Shown piece by piece: positions 27,196-37,679 of a stretch of DNA of 64,000 nt; position 1 is the stretch's first letter; each line of letters begins with the position of its first letter. The stretch is from CAVOHU01 sp963817885 (GTDB lineage Bacteria; Acidobacteriota; Vicinamibacteria; Vicinamibacterales; JAKQTR01): NCBI GenBank assembly GCA_963817885.1, contig CAWFQE010000006.1, forward strand, positions 62,001-126,000, given 5' to 3'. Under the pieces are notes generated by a model. It was given only the letters and a program-made list of their open reading frames with translations. It searched no databases and was not told the origin of the DNA. A program made the translations under genes and the position numbers.

Positions 27196-28199
27196 GAACG
27201 AGCAGTGACGCCATCCGACGATCGACCGCTCGGGTGACCTCGCCGGTCGAGACGTCCATGATACACGGCGTCGACCGGCGGCATCGCCTTTTGTGGTGGC
27301 ACTCGCACTGCTCGAACCTCGACAGGCTCTCATCGTCCGGGTTGAACGAGCCGTTGCGGACAGGATTGGTCGGACCGAACAGGCCGACGGCTGGCGTCCC
27401 GAGCGCGGTCGCGAGGTGCAGCGGCCCGGTGTCGCCCGAGATGATGAGCGCCGCGCCCTTCAAGAGCGCCGCGAGGTCGCCCAGCGTCGTGCGCGGAGCG
27501 ATGGCGGCGCCGCCCCGAGACGAGGCGACGACCGATTCGGCGAGCGGCCGCTCATTCGGGCCCCAGATCACGGCGGACTTCACGCCATGGCGTGCCCGAA
27601 GGTGATCGGCAATCGCGCCGAACCGTTCCGGCGGCCACTGCTTGTTCGGCCAGCCGGCGCTCGGATTGATGATGGCAAAGCGATCATCGGGGCCGATCGC
27701 AAGCGCCGCGCGCGTGTCCCTGACGACAGCTGAGGGAGGGATCACGATCGGAAACCGTGGCGATCCGCCTCCGACGCCGAGCGCGGCGAGGACCGCCATG
27801 TTCTTTGAGATGACGTGCCCGGTCGAGAGGCGGGATCACCGCCTCCGAGTAGAAGTGCCGTGCGGCCTTTTCGCGGAGGTGACCGGCGTCGAAACCGATG
27901 ACGCGCCGGGCGCCGGTCGCGCGGGTCAGCGCGGCCGACTTCAGCAGGCCCTGCAGGTCGATGGCGACATCGTAGCGAGTCCGGCGCAGCGACGGGATGA
28001 CAAGGGGCCACGAGTTGGCGCCGACCTCGAATACCTGATCCAGGCCCTGCACCAGGTCGAGCATGCGGCGATATCGGCTGTCCACGACCCAGTCGATCCG
28101 TGCCTCCGGCCACGCCTGCCGCAGGGCGGCGGCGACCGGGAGCGCGTGGATGATGTCGCCCAGCGCGCCGAGACGCACGATGAGGATCGTCGTGCTCAT
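27188..28199 (-). CDS. waaC: LPS heptosyltransferase I-like (GT9), frameshifted
   Basis: Glycosyltransferase family 9 enzyme adding the first heptose to Kdo-lipid A. ATG at 28197-28199 begins STTILIVRLGALGDIIHALPVAAAL, the classic WaaC/WaaF opening, and the C-terminal half holds INPSAGWPNKQWPPERFGAIA, ISGDTGPLHLATALGTPAVGLFGPT and a His/Cys-rich ending with CECHHKRRC. Near 27817-27821 a GGG run shifts the frame; removing one base links LDR to HVISKNMAVLAALG. Total span is 3n+1, consistent with one extra base. It lies downstream of hldE2 with a 244-bp gap. Confidence 0.88.
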
Positions 28200-28322
28200 G
28201 TCGAATCTGCCCTCAAGGCCGACGTCCAGTAGCGTCGCGGGCCGCGGCACGTTGATCGGCCGGACCCTTGAGCCGAGCCGATAGGCGTCAGTCTGCAAGT
28301 CGCGTCGAAGGGGCCGAAATCC

Positions 28323-28345
28323 GCGGCGGGTTGGGGACCCGCCGC
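28323..28345. terminator. Hairpin between hldE2 and waaC
   Basis: Arms GCGGCGGGT/ACCCGCCGC (9 bp) around a 5-nt loop, in the 244-bp gap between hldE2 (ends 28444) and waaC (starts 28199). No T-run follows on the minus strand, so attenuation or RNA processing is as likely as termination. Confidence 0.35.
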
Positions 28346-28443
28346 TTCCGCCGACCTCACCCCGAAGATGCGACTTGCCGGCGAGCGCGAGCGGGTCCGA
28401 CGAGCGACGTGCCGTGGCCCGCGCCGGCTGAAGCAGCGCGGTC

Positions 28444-28926
28444 TCAGGACGTTGCTCCGTGGCGCCCCAGTCGCCCGAGCAGGTCGCGCGTCGAGTGGTC
28501 CTTCGGATCGCCGACGATCGCGGTCCTTCCCCCGTAGCCCTGCACGATGTGGCGCTCGGGCACCGACTCGACGGTGTAGTCGGTGCCCTTGCAGTGGACA
28601 TCCGGCATGAGCCGCGTCAGCACCTCGCCCACCGTCGGCCCCGAAAACAGCACCACGTAGTCGACAGCGCGCAGCGCCGCCACCAGCTCGGCGCGGTCGG
28701 ACCCGCTCAGGATCGGCCGGCCCTCCCCCTTCAGCATCCTCACCGATTCATCGTCATTGATCGCCACGATGAGCCGGTCGGCTTCGGCGGCGGCGCCTTC
28801 GAGATAGCGGATGTGCCCGACGTGCAGCAGGTCGAAGCACCCGTTGGCGAGGGCGATCGATCGGCCTTCGCCGCGATCGGCCGCGACGATGTCCTCGAGC
28901 TCATCGAGCGTGACGATCTTGGCCAT
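28444..28926 (-). CDS. hldE2: D-glycero-beta-D-manno-heptose 1-phosphate adenylyltransferase
   Basis: Nucleotidyltransferase domain (RfaE domain II) making ADP-heptose, as a stand-alone 160-aa protein. Motifs: IALANGCFDLLHVGHIRYLEGAA (HxGH), VAINDDESVRMLKGEGRPI, LRAVDYVVLFSG, HCKGTDYT and the terminal STRDLLGRLG. ATG at 28924-28926, 8 bp after gmhB. The kinase half (RfaE domain I/HldA) is not found in this window and must be encoded elsewhere if the pathway is complete. Confidence 0.94.
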   Translation of the reverse strand: MAKIVTLDELEDIVAADRGEGRSIALANGCFDLLHVGHIRYLEGAAAEADRLIVAINDDESVRMLKGEGRPILSGSDRAELVAALRAVDYVVLFSGPTVGEVLTRLMPDVHCKGTDYTVESVPERHIVQGYGGRTAIVGDPKDHSTRDLLGRLGRHGATS

Positions 28927-28934
28927 GGTCCGAT

Positions 28935-29504
28935 CTACGCGGCGGGATGGTCGAGCAGCCAGACGACCGCTTCGATGAGGTTTTCGCAGACGGCCTCGGC
29001 CGGCCGGCCCTCTCGCGGGCCGTGGGCCTCGGACGCGCCGTATCCCGTCTTCACAAGGATCCCGCGGGCTCCGGCGTTGTGGCCGAGTTGGACGTCGATC
29101 CACTTGTCGCCGATGACCACCGAGCGCCCGAGATCGATGTCCAGGTCGCGGGCCGCCTGATCGACCATCCCCGTTCGCGGCTTGCGGCACTGGCAGTCAC
29201 GTCGGTACGCCTCGATCTTCGCGTCGGGCAGGTGCGGACAGTAGTAGTAGCCGTCAAACGCTTCGCCGCCTTCCGCGAACCGATCGGCCAGATACCGCCG
29301 CCCTTCGGCGACGAAACTCTCGGGGAAGATTCCCTTGGCGACGCCGGCCTGGTTGGTCACGACCACGGCGAGGTACCCCGCGCGGCGCAGCAAGCGCACG
29401 GCCTCGATGGCGTACGGATACAGCACGATCCGCTCGACGCGGTCGATGTAGCCGGCCTCTTCGACCAGCGTGCCGTCACGATCGAGGAAGGCGGCGGGGC
29501 GCAT
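28935..29504 (-). CDS. gmhB: D-glycero-D-manno-heptose 1,7-bisphosphate phosphatase
   Basis: HAD-superfamily phosphatase of the ADP-heptose pathway, 189 aa. The nucleophile motif FLDRDGTLVEEAGYID, the TNQAG motif (VVVTNQAGVAKGIF), the zinc-binding loop YYCPHLPDAKIEAYRRDCQCRKP and the acidic motif SVVIGDKWIDVQLG are all present. ATG at 29502-29504. Followed by hldE2. The zinc loop is the full form seen in GmhB. Confidence 0.95.
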   Translation of the reverse strand: MRPAAFLDRDGTLVEEAGYIDRVERIVLYPYAIEAVRLLRRAGYLAVVVTNQAGVAKGIFPESFVAEGRRYLADRFAEGGEAFDGYYYCPHLPDAKIEAYRRDCQCRKPRTGMVDQAARDLDIDLGRSVVIGDKWIDVQLGHNAGARGILVKTGYGASEAHGPREGRPAEAVCENLIEAVVWLLDHPAA

Positions 29505-29523
29505 GGGTTATAGTTATAGCAGG

Positions 29524-29628
29524 TTATAGGTTACAGGTTATAGGTTACAGGTTATCGGCTGCACGCGGCAGGCTACAGGCCACGGGCCACAGGCGGCACA
29601 CTGCACGCTGCGGGCTGTAGGTTCCAGG
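29524..29628. repeat. Heptameric array, 15 units
   Basis: Fifteen 7-nt units: ttatagg and ttacagg alternate twice, then ttatcgg, ctgcacg, cggcagg, ctacagg, ccacggg, ccacagg and further drifting units to ttccagg. It fills the gap between the gmhB start and waaF stop. Unlike the other arrays it begins AT-rich and drifts to GC-rich. Confidence 0.8.
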
Positions 29629-29714
29629 CGCTTCAGGCTCTGGGCCTTGAGCCTTGAGCCTTTGGCGTCAGGCTCGAGGACAAATGCCACATCCGCACAC
29701 AACACGCTCCACGG

Positions 29715-30854
29715 TCATGGCGAGGCCGCAACGCCGCCGGCCTCCAGCCGGGCACACACCTCGTCTCTTACGCGTTCCGGCGCGATGCCGGTCATGCAGA
29801 CGTGATCGAGCGGGCACTCGCGCAGCATGCACGGCCTGCACCAGGCCGGCGAGGTCAACACGGCGTGTGCTGCGGCCCCGGTCCCGTTCTCCGACGCGAA
29901 TGGAAGCGGCGAGGTCGCCCATTCCTGCGTCGACCCGAACATGGCGACCACCGGCACACCGACGGCAGCAGCGACGTGCATGGCGCCGGAGTCGTTCGAC
30001 ACGCACACCCGGCACCTTGCCATCACGCCGGCCATTTCCTGCAGCGTCGTGCGCCCGGTCAGGTCGACGACCGGCAGGCCCACCAGGCGCGCCGCGCCGC
30101 CTTCGTCTGGCGCACGCGCCGGGTCAGCCCGGCTCGACCGGGCGTCCCGTCTCATCTTACCGGCTTCCCGCGCAATCTCGCATGCCACGGGCGCGTCCGC
30201 CCGGCTCCCGATCAGGACGCAGGCGGTGCCTCCGCCCGCGGTGAGCGCCGCGATCAGGCGGGCGAAGTGCTCGGGAGGCCACTGCTTGGCGCTGCCGTAG
30301 GCCGCGCCGGGCGCCAGGCCGACGAGTCGATCCGTGCCATTCCACCCATTCGACTCGAGGAGATCCCACGCCGTCGCCCGCAGTTCGGGCGGCAGCTCGA
30401 GCCTGACCTGGAGTGGCCCCGTTTCCATTCCGAGCGCGCTGACGAGGCGCCCATAGTACTCGGCCTGGTGCAGTCTGCCTTTGGCGCGGGGGACCGCCCG
30501 TGTGAGCAGCATGCGCCGCAGATCCCGCGCGTAGCCCCACCGTTCGGGCACGCCCGCCCGCGCAACCAGCAGCGCCGCGTGCAGCGAGTTGGGCAGCAGG
30601 ATGGCGCGATCGGCGCCCACCGCCCTGATCGCCGAAACGCTCCGCCCGAACGCGCGAACGGCCGACAGGCCGCCGCCGGATGGAAGCGACAGCACCTGGT
30701 CGACGCCCGGGACCAGCGCGAACAGTCCCGCAACCGACGGGCGCGCGGCCACCGCGAGCCGGCCCGTGTCCGGATGCCGCCGGATGGCGGCAAGAGCCGG
30801 CAGGGCCATCACCACGTCGCCCAGCCAGTTCGGCGCGACGACAAGCGTCGTCAT
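29715..30854 (-). CDS. waaF: LPS heptosyltransferase II
   Basis: GT9 enzyme adding the second heptose to the LPS inner core, 379 aa. N-terminal TTLVVAPNWLGDVVMALPALAAIRRHP and LLPNSLHAALLVARAGVPERWGYARDLR are hallmark WaaF blocks; the C-terminal half has GLAPGAAYGSAKQWPPEHFA and CVSNDSGAMHVAAAVGVPVVAMFGST. An Arg/Asp/Ala-rich insert at about residues 232-254 is not typical. Its ATG overlaps the lpxL stop (ATGA, 30851-30854). Ends with a Cys-rich block CRPCMLRECPLDHVCM, common in this subgroup. Confidence 0.94.
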   Translation of the reverse strand: MTTLVVAPNWLGDVVMALPALAAIRRHPDTGRLAVAARPSVAGLFALVPGVDQVLSLPSGGGLSAVRAFGRSVSAIRAVGADRAILLPNSLHAALLVARAGVPERWGYARDLRRMLLTRAVPRAKGRLHQAEYYGRLVSALGMETGPLQVRLELPPELRATAWDLLESNGWNGTDRLVGLAPGAAYGSAKQWPPEHFARLIAALTAGGGTACVLIGSRADAPVACEIAREAGKMRRDARSSRADPARAPDEGGAARLVGLPVVDLTGRTTLQEMAGVMARCRVCVSNDSGAMHVAAAVGVPVVAMFGSTQEWATSPLPFASENGTGAAAHAVLTSPAWCRPCMLRECPLDHVCMTGIAPERVRDEVCARLEAGGVAASP

Positions 30855-31783
30855 GACCCGTTCTCGCCGCGTCCCGCGGCGGGGAACATGCCGCGATCGC
30901 GCGGCGGATTGGGATCAGCGTCGCGCCAGCGGCGGTGCATCCAGAGCCACAGCTCCGGGTGCCGGCGGACGTACATTTCAAGCACGTCGGTGCAGCGTTG
31001 CGTGAAGTCGCGAACCGACTCGGGCGTGTCCTCGGTCGGCGGGTCCACCGGGTGCTCGTAGATCAGCCGGTAGCGTCCGGGGCCCATCGGGAGCGCAAAG
31101 ACCGGGATGACGGGCGCGCCGGTGCGCTGCGCCAGCACGGCCAGGGCAAGCGTGGTGGCGGCGGGCCGGTTGAAGAAATCGACCAGCACCGCGTCGGGCA
31201 TCTGGATGTGCTGATCGATCAGCATCGCGACGCCGTGGTTGGCCGCGAGCGCCCGGAGAATGCGCCGCAGCGCTCCGCGGCGGTAGATCACGCTGTTGCC
31301 CGTGGCCCCTCGCACGCGCTCGACCAGCGCGTTGAGCAGCGGGTTGTCGAGCGGCCGGGCCAGCACGGCGATCGGGGGCATCACGGCGGCATGCGCGATC
31401 GCCTGGACTTCCCAGAAGCCGAAGTGCCCGGTGAAGAACAGCACGCCGCGGCCCAGGGCAAAGGCCTCCCGCGCGCGATCCTGGCCTTCGAACTCGACCC
31501 GGGCCAGCATCTGTTCCGGGGTCAGCGTGCTGAACTTCAACAGCTCGAACAGCACGCGACCGAAGTGGCGGAACACGCCGCGCGCCATCCGCCGATGCTC
31601 GGCGGGCGTCTTCAGCGGAAACGCCGCCGCGATGTTCTCGAGCGTGATCCGGCGATGGCGCGCGTCGAGCGCGCAGAACAGGTCGCCCAGCCCCGTCCCG
31701 CACGCGGACACGAGCCTCCACGGCAGCAGGCGGACGGCCTGCGTCAGCAAGGCAACGAGCAGGTACTCGGCACGGTGTTTCAC
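30851..31783 (-). CDS. lpxL: Lipid A biosynthesis acyltransferase (LpxL/HtrB family)
   Basis: Late acyltransferase attaching a secondary acyl chain to Kdo-lipid IVA at the inner membrane; 310 aa. The catalytic HX4E motif appears in FTGHFGFWE, followed by IYRRGALRRILRAL and MLIDQH plus FFNRPAATTLALAVLAQRTGAPVIPVF. Start is the GTG at 31781-31783, overlapping the lpxK stop (GTGA). An N-terminal hydrophobic anchor LLVALLTQAVRLLPW is present. Followed by waaF in an ATGA overlap. Confidence 0.92.
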   Translation of the reverse strand: MKHRAEYLLVALLTQAVRLLPWRLVSACGTGLGDLFCALDARHRRITLENIAAAFPLKTPAEHRRMARGVFRHFGRVLFELLKFSTLTPEQMLARVEFEGQDRAREAFALGRGVLFFTGHFGFWEVQAIAHAAVMPPIAVLARPLDNPLLNALVERVRGATGNSVIYRRGALRRILRALAANHGVAMLIDQHIQMPDAVLVDFFNRPAATTLALAVLAQRTGAPVIPVFALPMGPGRYRLIYEHPVDPPTEDTPESVRDFTQRCTDVLEMYVRRHPELWLWMHRRWRDADPNPPRDRGMFPAAGRGENGS

Positions 31784-32844
31784 GTCAGTGCGGTGTAGCC
31801 GGCGAGCGGGCTCGGCGCGCGCGCCGAGAGACGGGCTTCCCGGGCCGTGGCCAGCTCGGCGGCCAGCCAGCTCTTGAACTCGGCCGACGGTTCGAGCGAC
31901 ATGCGCAGGGGAATCCATGCCAGTGGCAGCGCCGGTTCCCCGAGCGGCACCAGGCGCATCAGATCTTTCTCGGTGGTCATGATGAACCGCGCGCCCGCGG
32001 CCTGCGCTTCGGCCACCACGCCCTGCACCTCGCGCTGAGTATAGCGGTGGTGATCCTTGAACGCGCGCGTTCCTGCCACCGTCCATCCCGCGCGAGCAAG
32101 GTCGGCGAAGAACCGCTCGGGGCTCGCAATGCCCGCGACGCCAAACACAGGCCCCCCGGGCTGCACCGGCACGCTTCTGTCGGGCCCCTGCCGGACCATG
32201 GCCGTGCCGAGCGTGCGAACCGCGCGGAAAACCGTCTGCACGCCGAGCCTGGCGCCCACCTCCCGCGCTTCGCTGTCGATCGAATCCGTGACAAGGATCG
32301 CATCGGCGCGCCTGGCCGTGACCAGCGATTCCCGCAGCCTTCCGTCGGGCAGGGTCCGCGGATTGCACAGATCGTCCGGCCGCACGACGAGCAGGTCCAC
32401 GTCCCGGTCGAGCTGCAGATGCTGGAACCCGTCGTCGAGAAGATGCACCGTGCAGCCCAGGTGCAGCTCGGCAAGCCGCCCGGCCAGGTGCCGATCCGGC
32501 GAGACCAGGACCGCAACCTTGTCGAGCGACCGCGCCAGCATCAGCGGTTCATCGCCGCTCTGGTCGAGCGTGCCGCACACGCGGTGACCGTCGGACACCA
32601 CGACCACCCCGTCGACGGGATCGCGCCGGGCGTAGCCGCGGGTCAGGATCGAAGGCCGCTCGCCGGCCTGGCGCAGCAGCTCCGCCAGGTACGCGACCAT
32701 CGGCGTCTTGCCGCTGCCGCCGACCGTCAGGTTGCCCACGCTGACCACCGGGCGATCGAGCGTCTTTCTGCGTCCCGGCCGATCGTAGAGTTGCCGCCGT
32801 GCCCGTGCGGCCCGCGCGTAGGCGATGCCCAGCAGCGACATCAC
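31780..32844 (-). CDS. lpxK: Tetraacyldisaccharide 4'-kinase
   Basis: ATP-dependent kinase forming lipid IVA, 354 aa. Walker A lies in SVGNLTVGGSGKTPMVAYLA, with LDDGFQHLQLDRDVDLLVV (the Asp-Asp/His motif) and DHHRYTQREVQGVVAEAQ in the C-terminal domain. A first hydrophobic N-terminal stretch provides membrane association. Its start overlaps the waaA stop by 4 bp, and its stop overlaps lpxL. Normal family length. Confidence 0.95.
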   Translation of the reverse strand: MMSLLGIAYARAARARRQLYDRPGRRKTLDRPVVSVGNLTVGGSGKTPMVAYLAELLRQAGERPSILTRGYARRDPVDGVVVVSDGHRVCGTLDQSGDEPLMLARSLDKVAVLVSPDRHLAGRLAELHLGCTVHLLDDGFQHLQLDRDVDLLVVRPDDLCNPRTLPDGRLRESLVTARRADAILVTDSIDSEAREVGARLGVQTVFRAVRTLGTAMVRQGPDRSVPVQPGGPVFGVAGIASPERFFADLARAGWTVAGTRAFKDHHRYTQREVQGVVAEAQAAGARFIMTTEKDLMRLVPLGEPALPLAWIPLRMSLEPSAEFKSWLAAELATAREARLSARAPSPLAGYTALT

Positions 32845-34187
32845 GTCCCCGCGCGGCCCCGAAACGGCACCACGGTCCTGTGGGGTTGCGCGGACTGGTC
32901 GGGGAAGACGTCCAGGATCGCGGCCAGGCTCTTGGCCCGCGCGCCGCGATTGGCGGCAACCTGCGTCCGCGCCGCCTCGCCGAGCCGCTCGCGCCGCTCG
33001 CGGTTGGTGATCAGATCGAGCAGCGCGGCTTCCAGCTCGGCCGCGTTGTTCACCTGGATGCCGGCCTCGTGCCGAAGGAACGTCTCGGCGATCTCGGCGA
33101 AGTTCTGCATGTGGGGCCCGAAGACCACGGCCTTGCCGAAAATCGCCGGCTCCAGGATGTTGTGGCCTCCCGTGTTGACGAGGCTGCCGCCCACGAACAC
33201 GACGGTGGCGACCTGGTACACCTGCGCCAGCTCGCCGATGGTGTCCAGGATGACCACGTCGGCCCGCGGGTCCTCGTCGATGGTCAGCTCGGTGCGCCGC
33301 ACGGTGCGGAAGCCGGACTGGCGCGCCAGCTGCTCGACCTCGTCGAACCGCTCGGGCTTGCGCGGCGCGATGATGAGCAGCGGGTGGCGGGTCATCGTCC
33401 GGATACGCTCGAAGGCGCGGAACACCAGCTCGTCCTCGCCGGGCATCGTGCTGCCCGCGACGATCACGGGCCGCCCCTCGGGCACCTGGAAGAACCGCAG
33501 GACGCGGTCGGGCGGACGGCCCTGCACGGGCGCGACCTGGAGCGCGTCGAACTTCAGGCTGCCTGTCACCGTCACCCGATCGGGCGGCGCGCCGAGATCG
33601 ATGATGCGGCGGGCGCTTTCCTCACCCTGCATGCAGAACCGATCGACCAGCGTCAGGACGCGGCGGAACAGCGGACGAACCCTCCGGTAGCGCGGATACG
33701 ATCGCGCCGAGATGCGGCCGTTGATCATGACGGTCCGGACTCCCCTGGCGCGGCAGGCCCGGAGGAGGTTCGGCCAGATCTCGGTCTCCATCATGATGAA
33801 CAGCCGGGGCCTGATGACGCGAAGCGTCCGGTTCACGATGAAGGGCAGGTCGAACGGAAAATAGAACAGCCCGTCGGCCATCTGGAAGTTTCGACGCGCG
33901 ATCTGCTGGCCGGAAAGCGTCGTGGTCGACACATACAGGCGCAGGCGCGGGTAGCGTTCCTTGAGGTCGGCCGCGATGGCGCGCGCCGTCAGCGCTTCGC
34001 CGACCGACACGGCGTGGATCCAGATCGACGCCTCCCCGTCCAGGTTGAGCGAGACGGGCAGCAGGCCGAAGCGTTCGCCGAGCGTGCCGACGTATTTCTT
34101 GTACCGGATCGCCTGGTAGACAAAGTATGGCGATGCCACCACGAAGAGGGCAACCATCACCAGACTGTAGAGGACATACATAGGCAC
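32841..34187 (-). CDS. waaA: 3-deoxy-D-manno-octulosonic acid transferase
   Basis: CMP-Kdo:lipid IVA transferase, GT30 family, membrane-anchored; 448 aa. N-terminal transmembrane anchor (YVLYSLVMVALFVVASPYF) followed by WIHAVSVGEALTARAIAADL with the catalytic Glu, IMMETEIWPNLLRACR, MINGRISARSY and VFVGGSLVNTGGHNILEPAIFGKAVVFGPHMQNF, all diagnostic. First gene of the waaA-lpxK-lpxL-waaF stretch, whose members overlap by 4 bp each. ATG at 34185-34187. Confidence 0.96.
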   Translation of the reverse strand: MPMYVLYSLVMVALFVVASPYFVYQAIRYKKYVGTLGERFGLLPVSLNLDGEASIWIHAVSVGEALTARAIAADLKERYPRLRLYVSTTTLSGQQIARRNFQMADGLFYFPFDLPFIVNRTLRVIRPRLFIMMETEIWPNLLRACRARGVRTVMINGRISARSYPRYRRVRPLFRRVLTLVDRFCMQGEESARRIIDLGAPPDRVTVTGSLKFDALQVAPVQGRPPDRVLRFFQVPEGRPVIVAGSTMPGEDELVFRAFERIRTMTRHPLLIIAPRKPERFDEVEQLARQSGFRTVRRTELTIDEDPRADVVILDTIGELAQVYQVATVVFVGGSLVNTGGHNILEPAIFGKAVVFGPHMQNFAEIAETFLRHEAGIQVNNAAELEAALLDLITNRERRERLGEAARTQVAANRGARAKSLAAILDVFPDQSAQPHRTVVPFRGRAGT

Positions 34188-34538
34188 GAGGCCAAACGCG
34201 CGGGCCGACCGCGTCAGCGTGTTGACCCGAGGTCAGGCCGGCAACACGGGGCTCGAGCAGGTCTGACGGGGCGTTTCCGGCCTGTTTCAGGCCCGAATCA
34301 AGGTCGTGGCGCAGTATAGCACGCGGGTTTGACCCCCCCGCAACCCGTTCATTACAATGCATGTTTGGCCCGTCGAGCCGGCGGTCGGCCAGAACGCGAC
34401 TCCGCCGGCAGGACCACAGCAGCCCCCCGGGAGCCTCGTAACCAACGTGTAGACCGGGACACTGGCCGATCTCCGACCGCCTGCCCGGGCGGGCCGGAGA
34501 GCAGGATCCAGGCCGGTGTCTACGGCAGGAGGACGTCC
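34188..34538. other. Divergent intergenic region waaA / gap
   Basis: 351 bp with no gene. It contains the gap promoter described separately and an untranslated leader of about 170 bases in front of gap. Nothing else recognisable; no riboswitch consensus was identified. Confidence 0.7.
34329..34358 (+). promoter_or_regulatory. Sigma-70-type promoter of the gap-pgk-tpiA-secG operon
   Basis: TTGACC (34329-34334), an 18-bp spacer and TACAAT (34353-34358), each one mismatch from consensus. The predicted start near 34365 gives a leader of about 174 bases to the gap ATG. The orientation fits the glycolytic operon. Confidence 0.6.
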
Positions 34539-35546
<1,008 letters not shown>

Positions 35547-35566
35547 GCGGGCAGCAAGCGTCGAAC

Positions 35567-35629
35567 CAGCGCCTAGCGCCCAGCCCCTAGCCCCAAGCCC
35601 CTAGCCCCAAGCCCCAAGCCCCTAGCCCC
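35567..35629. repeat. Heptameric array, 9 units of NAGCCCC type
   Basis: Nine 7-nt units (cagcgcc, tagcgcc, cagcccc, tagcccc, aagcccc, tagcccc, aagcccc, aagcccc, tagcccc) between gap and pgk. It ends 17 bp before the pgk start, so it is transcribed as part of the operon message. Confidence 0.88.
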
Positions 35630-35646
35630 CGTGATTGGAGCCCGGA

Positions 35647-36840
35647 ATGGCCAAACTATCCATACGTGACCTCGACCTCGAGGGCAAGCGTGTCTTCATC
35701 CGGGTGGACTTCAACGTCCCGATCAAAGAGGGGCGGATCAAGGACGACACGCGCATCAGGGCGTCGCTGCCGACCATCAGGTACGCGCTCGAGCATGGCG
35801 CGACCGTCATCCTGGCGTCGCATCTCGGCCGCCCGAAGGGCGGGCCGAGCCCCGAGTTCAGCCTCAGGCCTGTGGCCGAGCACCTGGCGACGCTGGTCGG
35901 CCGCCCGGTGACCTTCGCCGAGGACTGCATCGGCGAGCCCGCCAGCCGGGCGATCAGCCAGGCGCAGGCCCAGGGCAATCGCCTGGTGCTGCTCGAGAAC
36001 GTGCGCTTCCACCCGCAGGAAGAGAAGAACGACGCGGCGTTCGCGGGCCAGTTGGCCGCGAACGCGGACCTCTACGTCAACGACGCGTTTGGGTCGAGCC
36101 ACCGGGCGCACGCGTCGACCGAGGGAATCGCGCACCTCATTGCGCGGGCGGCGGCCGGTTTCCTGATGGATGACGAGCTGAAGTACCTCGGGCAGGCGCT
36201 CGAGGCGCCCGGACGGCCGTTTGTCGCCATCCTCGGCGGCGCGAAGGTGTCGGACAAGATCGAGGTCATCGAGAACTTTCTGAGCCGCGTCGACGTGCTG
36301 ATCATCGGCGGCGCGATGGCGTACACGTTCCTCAAGTCCCGCGGCGTACCGGTCGGCACCTCGCTCGTCGAGGACGACAAGCTCGACGCCGCACGCGAGA
36401 TCGAGCGCCGCGCGAAGGAGCGCGGCCTTCGGCTCGAGCTGCCGGTCGACCACGTGGTGGCGCCGAAACTCGAGGCGGGCATCACGGTCGAAGCGATATC
36501 GGTCGGAAGCCTGGCGATCGGCGATCGGATGGGCCTGGACATCGGGCCAAAGACGATCCGGCTGTTTTCTGACATCATCGCCACGGCGAAGACGGTCGTC
36601 TGGAACGGACCGATGGGCGTGTTCGAGGTCAGCCCGTTCGACGCGGGCACAACGGCCGTGGCCAAGGCAGTGGCTGCCGTGAAGGGCACGACCATTGTCG
36701 GAGGCGGCGATTCAGTGGCGGCGCTTGCCAAGGCGGGCGTGTCGGATCGGATCACGCACATCTCGACGGGCGGCGGCGCATCGCTCGAGTTCCTCGGCGG
36801 CCGCAAGCTGCCTGGCGTGGAAGCGCTGAGCGAGAAATGA
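35647..36840 (+). CDS. pgk: Phosphoglycerate kinase
   Basis: ATP-forming glycolytic kinase, 397 aa. Motifs: GKRVFIRVDFNVPIKEGRI, LASHLGRPKGGPSPEFSL, LLENVRFHPQEEKND, YVNDAFGSSHRAHAST, AILGGAKVSDKIEVIENFL and GGGDSVAALAKAG. ATG at 35647 with GGAG about six bases upstream; an in-frame ATG at 35635 is less likely. Two-domain length is normal. Confidence 0.98.
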   Translation: MAKLSIRDLDLEGKRVFIRVDFNVPIKEGRIKDDTRIRASLPTIRYALEHGATVILASHLGRPKGGPSPEFSLRPVAEHLATLVGRPVTFAEDCIGEPASRAISQAQAQGNRLVLLENVRFHPQEEKNDAAFAGQLAANADLYVNDAFGSSHRAHASTEGIAHLIARAAAGFLMDDELKYLGQALEAPGRPFVAILGGAKVSDKIEVIENFLSRVDVLIIGGAMAYTFLKSRGVPVGTSLVEDDKLDAAREIERRAKERGLRLELPVDHVVAPKLEAGITVEAISVGSLAIGDRMGLDIGPKTIRLFSDIIATAKTVVWNGPMGVFEVSPFDAGTTAVAKAVAAVKGTTIVGGGDSVAALAKAGVSDRITHISTGGGASLEFLGGRKLPGVEALSEK

Positions 36841-36851
36841 CAGGAGGCGCG

Positions 36852-36872
36852 GCCGCCAGCCGCCAGCCTTCA
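36852..36872. repeat. Short heptameric array (3 units)
   Basis: Units gccgcca, gccgcca, gccttca between pgk and tpiA; the period equals that of the other arrays. Too short to stand alone, listed because of the pattern. Confidence 0.5.
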
Positions 36873-36904
36873 GCCGGACAATGCTCACAGAAAGGCCTTC
36901 TCCC

Positions 36905-37672
36905 ATGGCGACACGCATCCCGTTCGTCGCGGCCAACTGGAAGATGTTCAAGACCGTGCAGGAAGCGGTCTTCTACGTCAAGGAACTCGGGCTGCTCGCC
37001 ACGGATGTCGACGATGTCGAGATCGTGGTGGCGCCTGCGTTTACGGCTCTGTACGCGGCGGCGGAAGAGGCGCGCAATACGCACGTCGGCATCGCGGGCC
37101 AGGATCTCTACTGGGAGAAGGAGGGCGCGTTCACCGGCGAGGTGAGCGCGACCATGCTCAAGGAAGCCGGCGCGGGTTTCGTCATCATCGGCCACTCGGA
37201 GCGGCGGCGGCTGTTTGGAGAGACCAATCAGGAGGTGAGCCGCAAGCTCATCGCGGCGCTCGGCGCCGGCCTCACGCCGATTGTCTGCATCGGCGAGACG
37301 CTCGAGGAGCGCGATGCGAAGCAGACGCTCGACGTGCTCGATCGCCAGATCAAGGAGTGCCTCGACGGCCTGACCGGCGAGCAGGTGGCGGGCCTGGTCA
37401 TCGCCTACGAGCCCGTGTGGGCGATCGGGACGGGCCGCAATGCCACTCCTCGACAGGCGGGCGAGGCGCACACCCACATTCGGAGCCGGCTCCGCCAGTG
37501 GTTCGGGGGCGACGGGGCGGAGGGGTGTCACGTGATCTACGGCGGCAGCGTGAAGCCCGACAACATCCGTGATCTGATTGCGCTCGAGGATGTGGACGGG
37601 GCGCTGGTCGGCGGCGCGAGCCTCGAGGTGCGCGCGTTTTTCGAGATTGTGAAAGCCAGCCGCAAGGTATAA
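36905..37672 (+). CDS. tpiA: Triosephosphate isomerase
   Basis: TIM-barrel isomerase of glycolysis, 255 aa. Catalytic residues are visible in FVAANWKMFK (Lys), IIGHSERRR (His) and AYEPVWAIGTGRNATP (Glu and flexible loop 6), and YGGSVKPDNIRDL binds phosphate. ATG at 36905 chosen because it gives the family length; an upstream ATG at 36881 is in frame. secG follows 7 bp downstream. Confidence 0.98.
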   Translation: MATRIPFVAANWKMFKTVQEAVFYVKELGLLATDVDDVEIVVAPAFTALYAAAEEARNTHVGIAGQDLYWEKEGAFTGEVSATMLKEAGAGFVIIGHSERRRLFGETNQEVSRKLIAALGAGLTPIVCIGETLEERDAKQTLDVLDRQIKECLDGLTGEQVAGLVIAYEPVWAIGTGRNATPRQAGEAHTHIRSRLRQWFGGDGAEGCHVIYGGSVKPDNIRDLIALEDVDGALVGGASLEVRAFFEIVKASRKV

Positions 37673-37679
37673 TGACCGG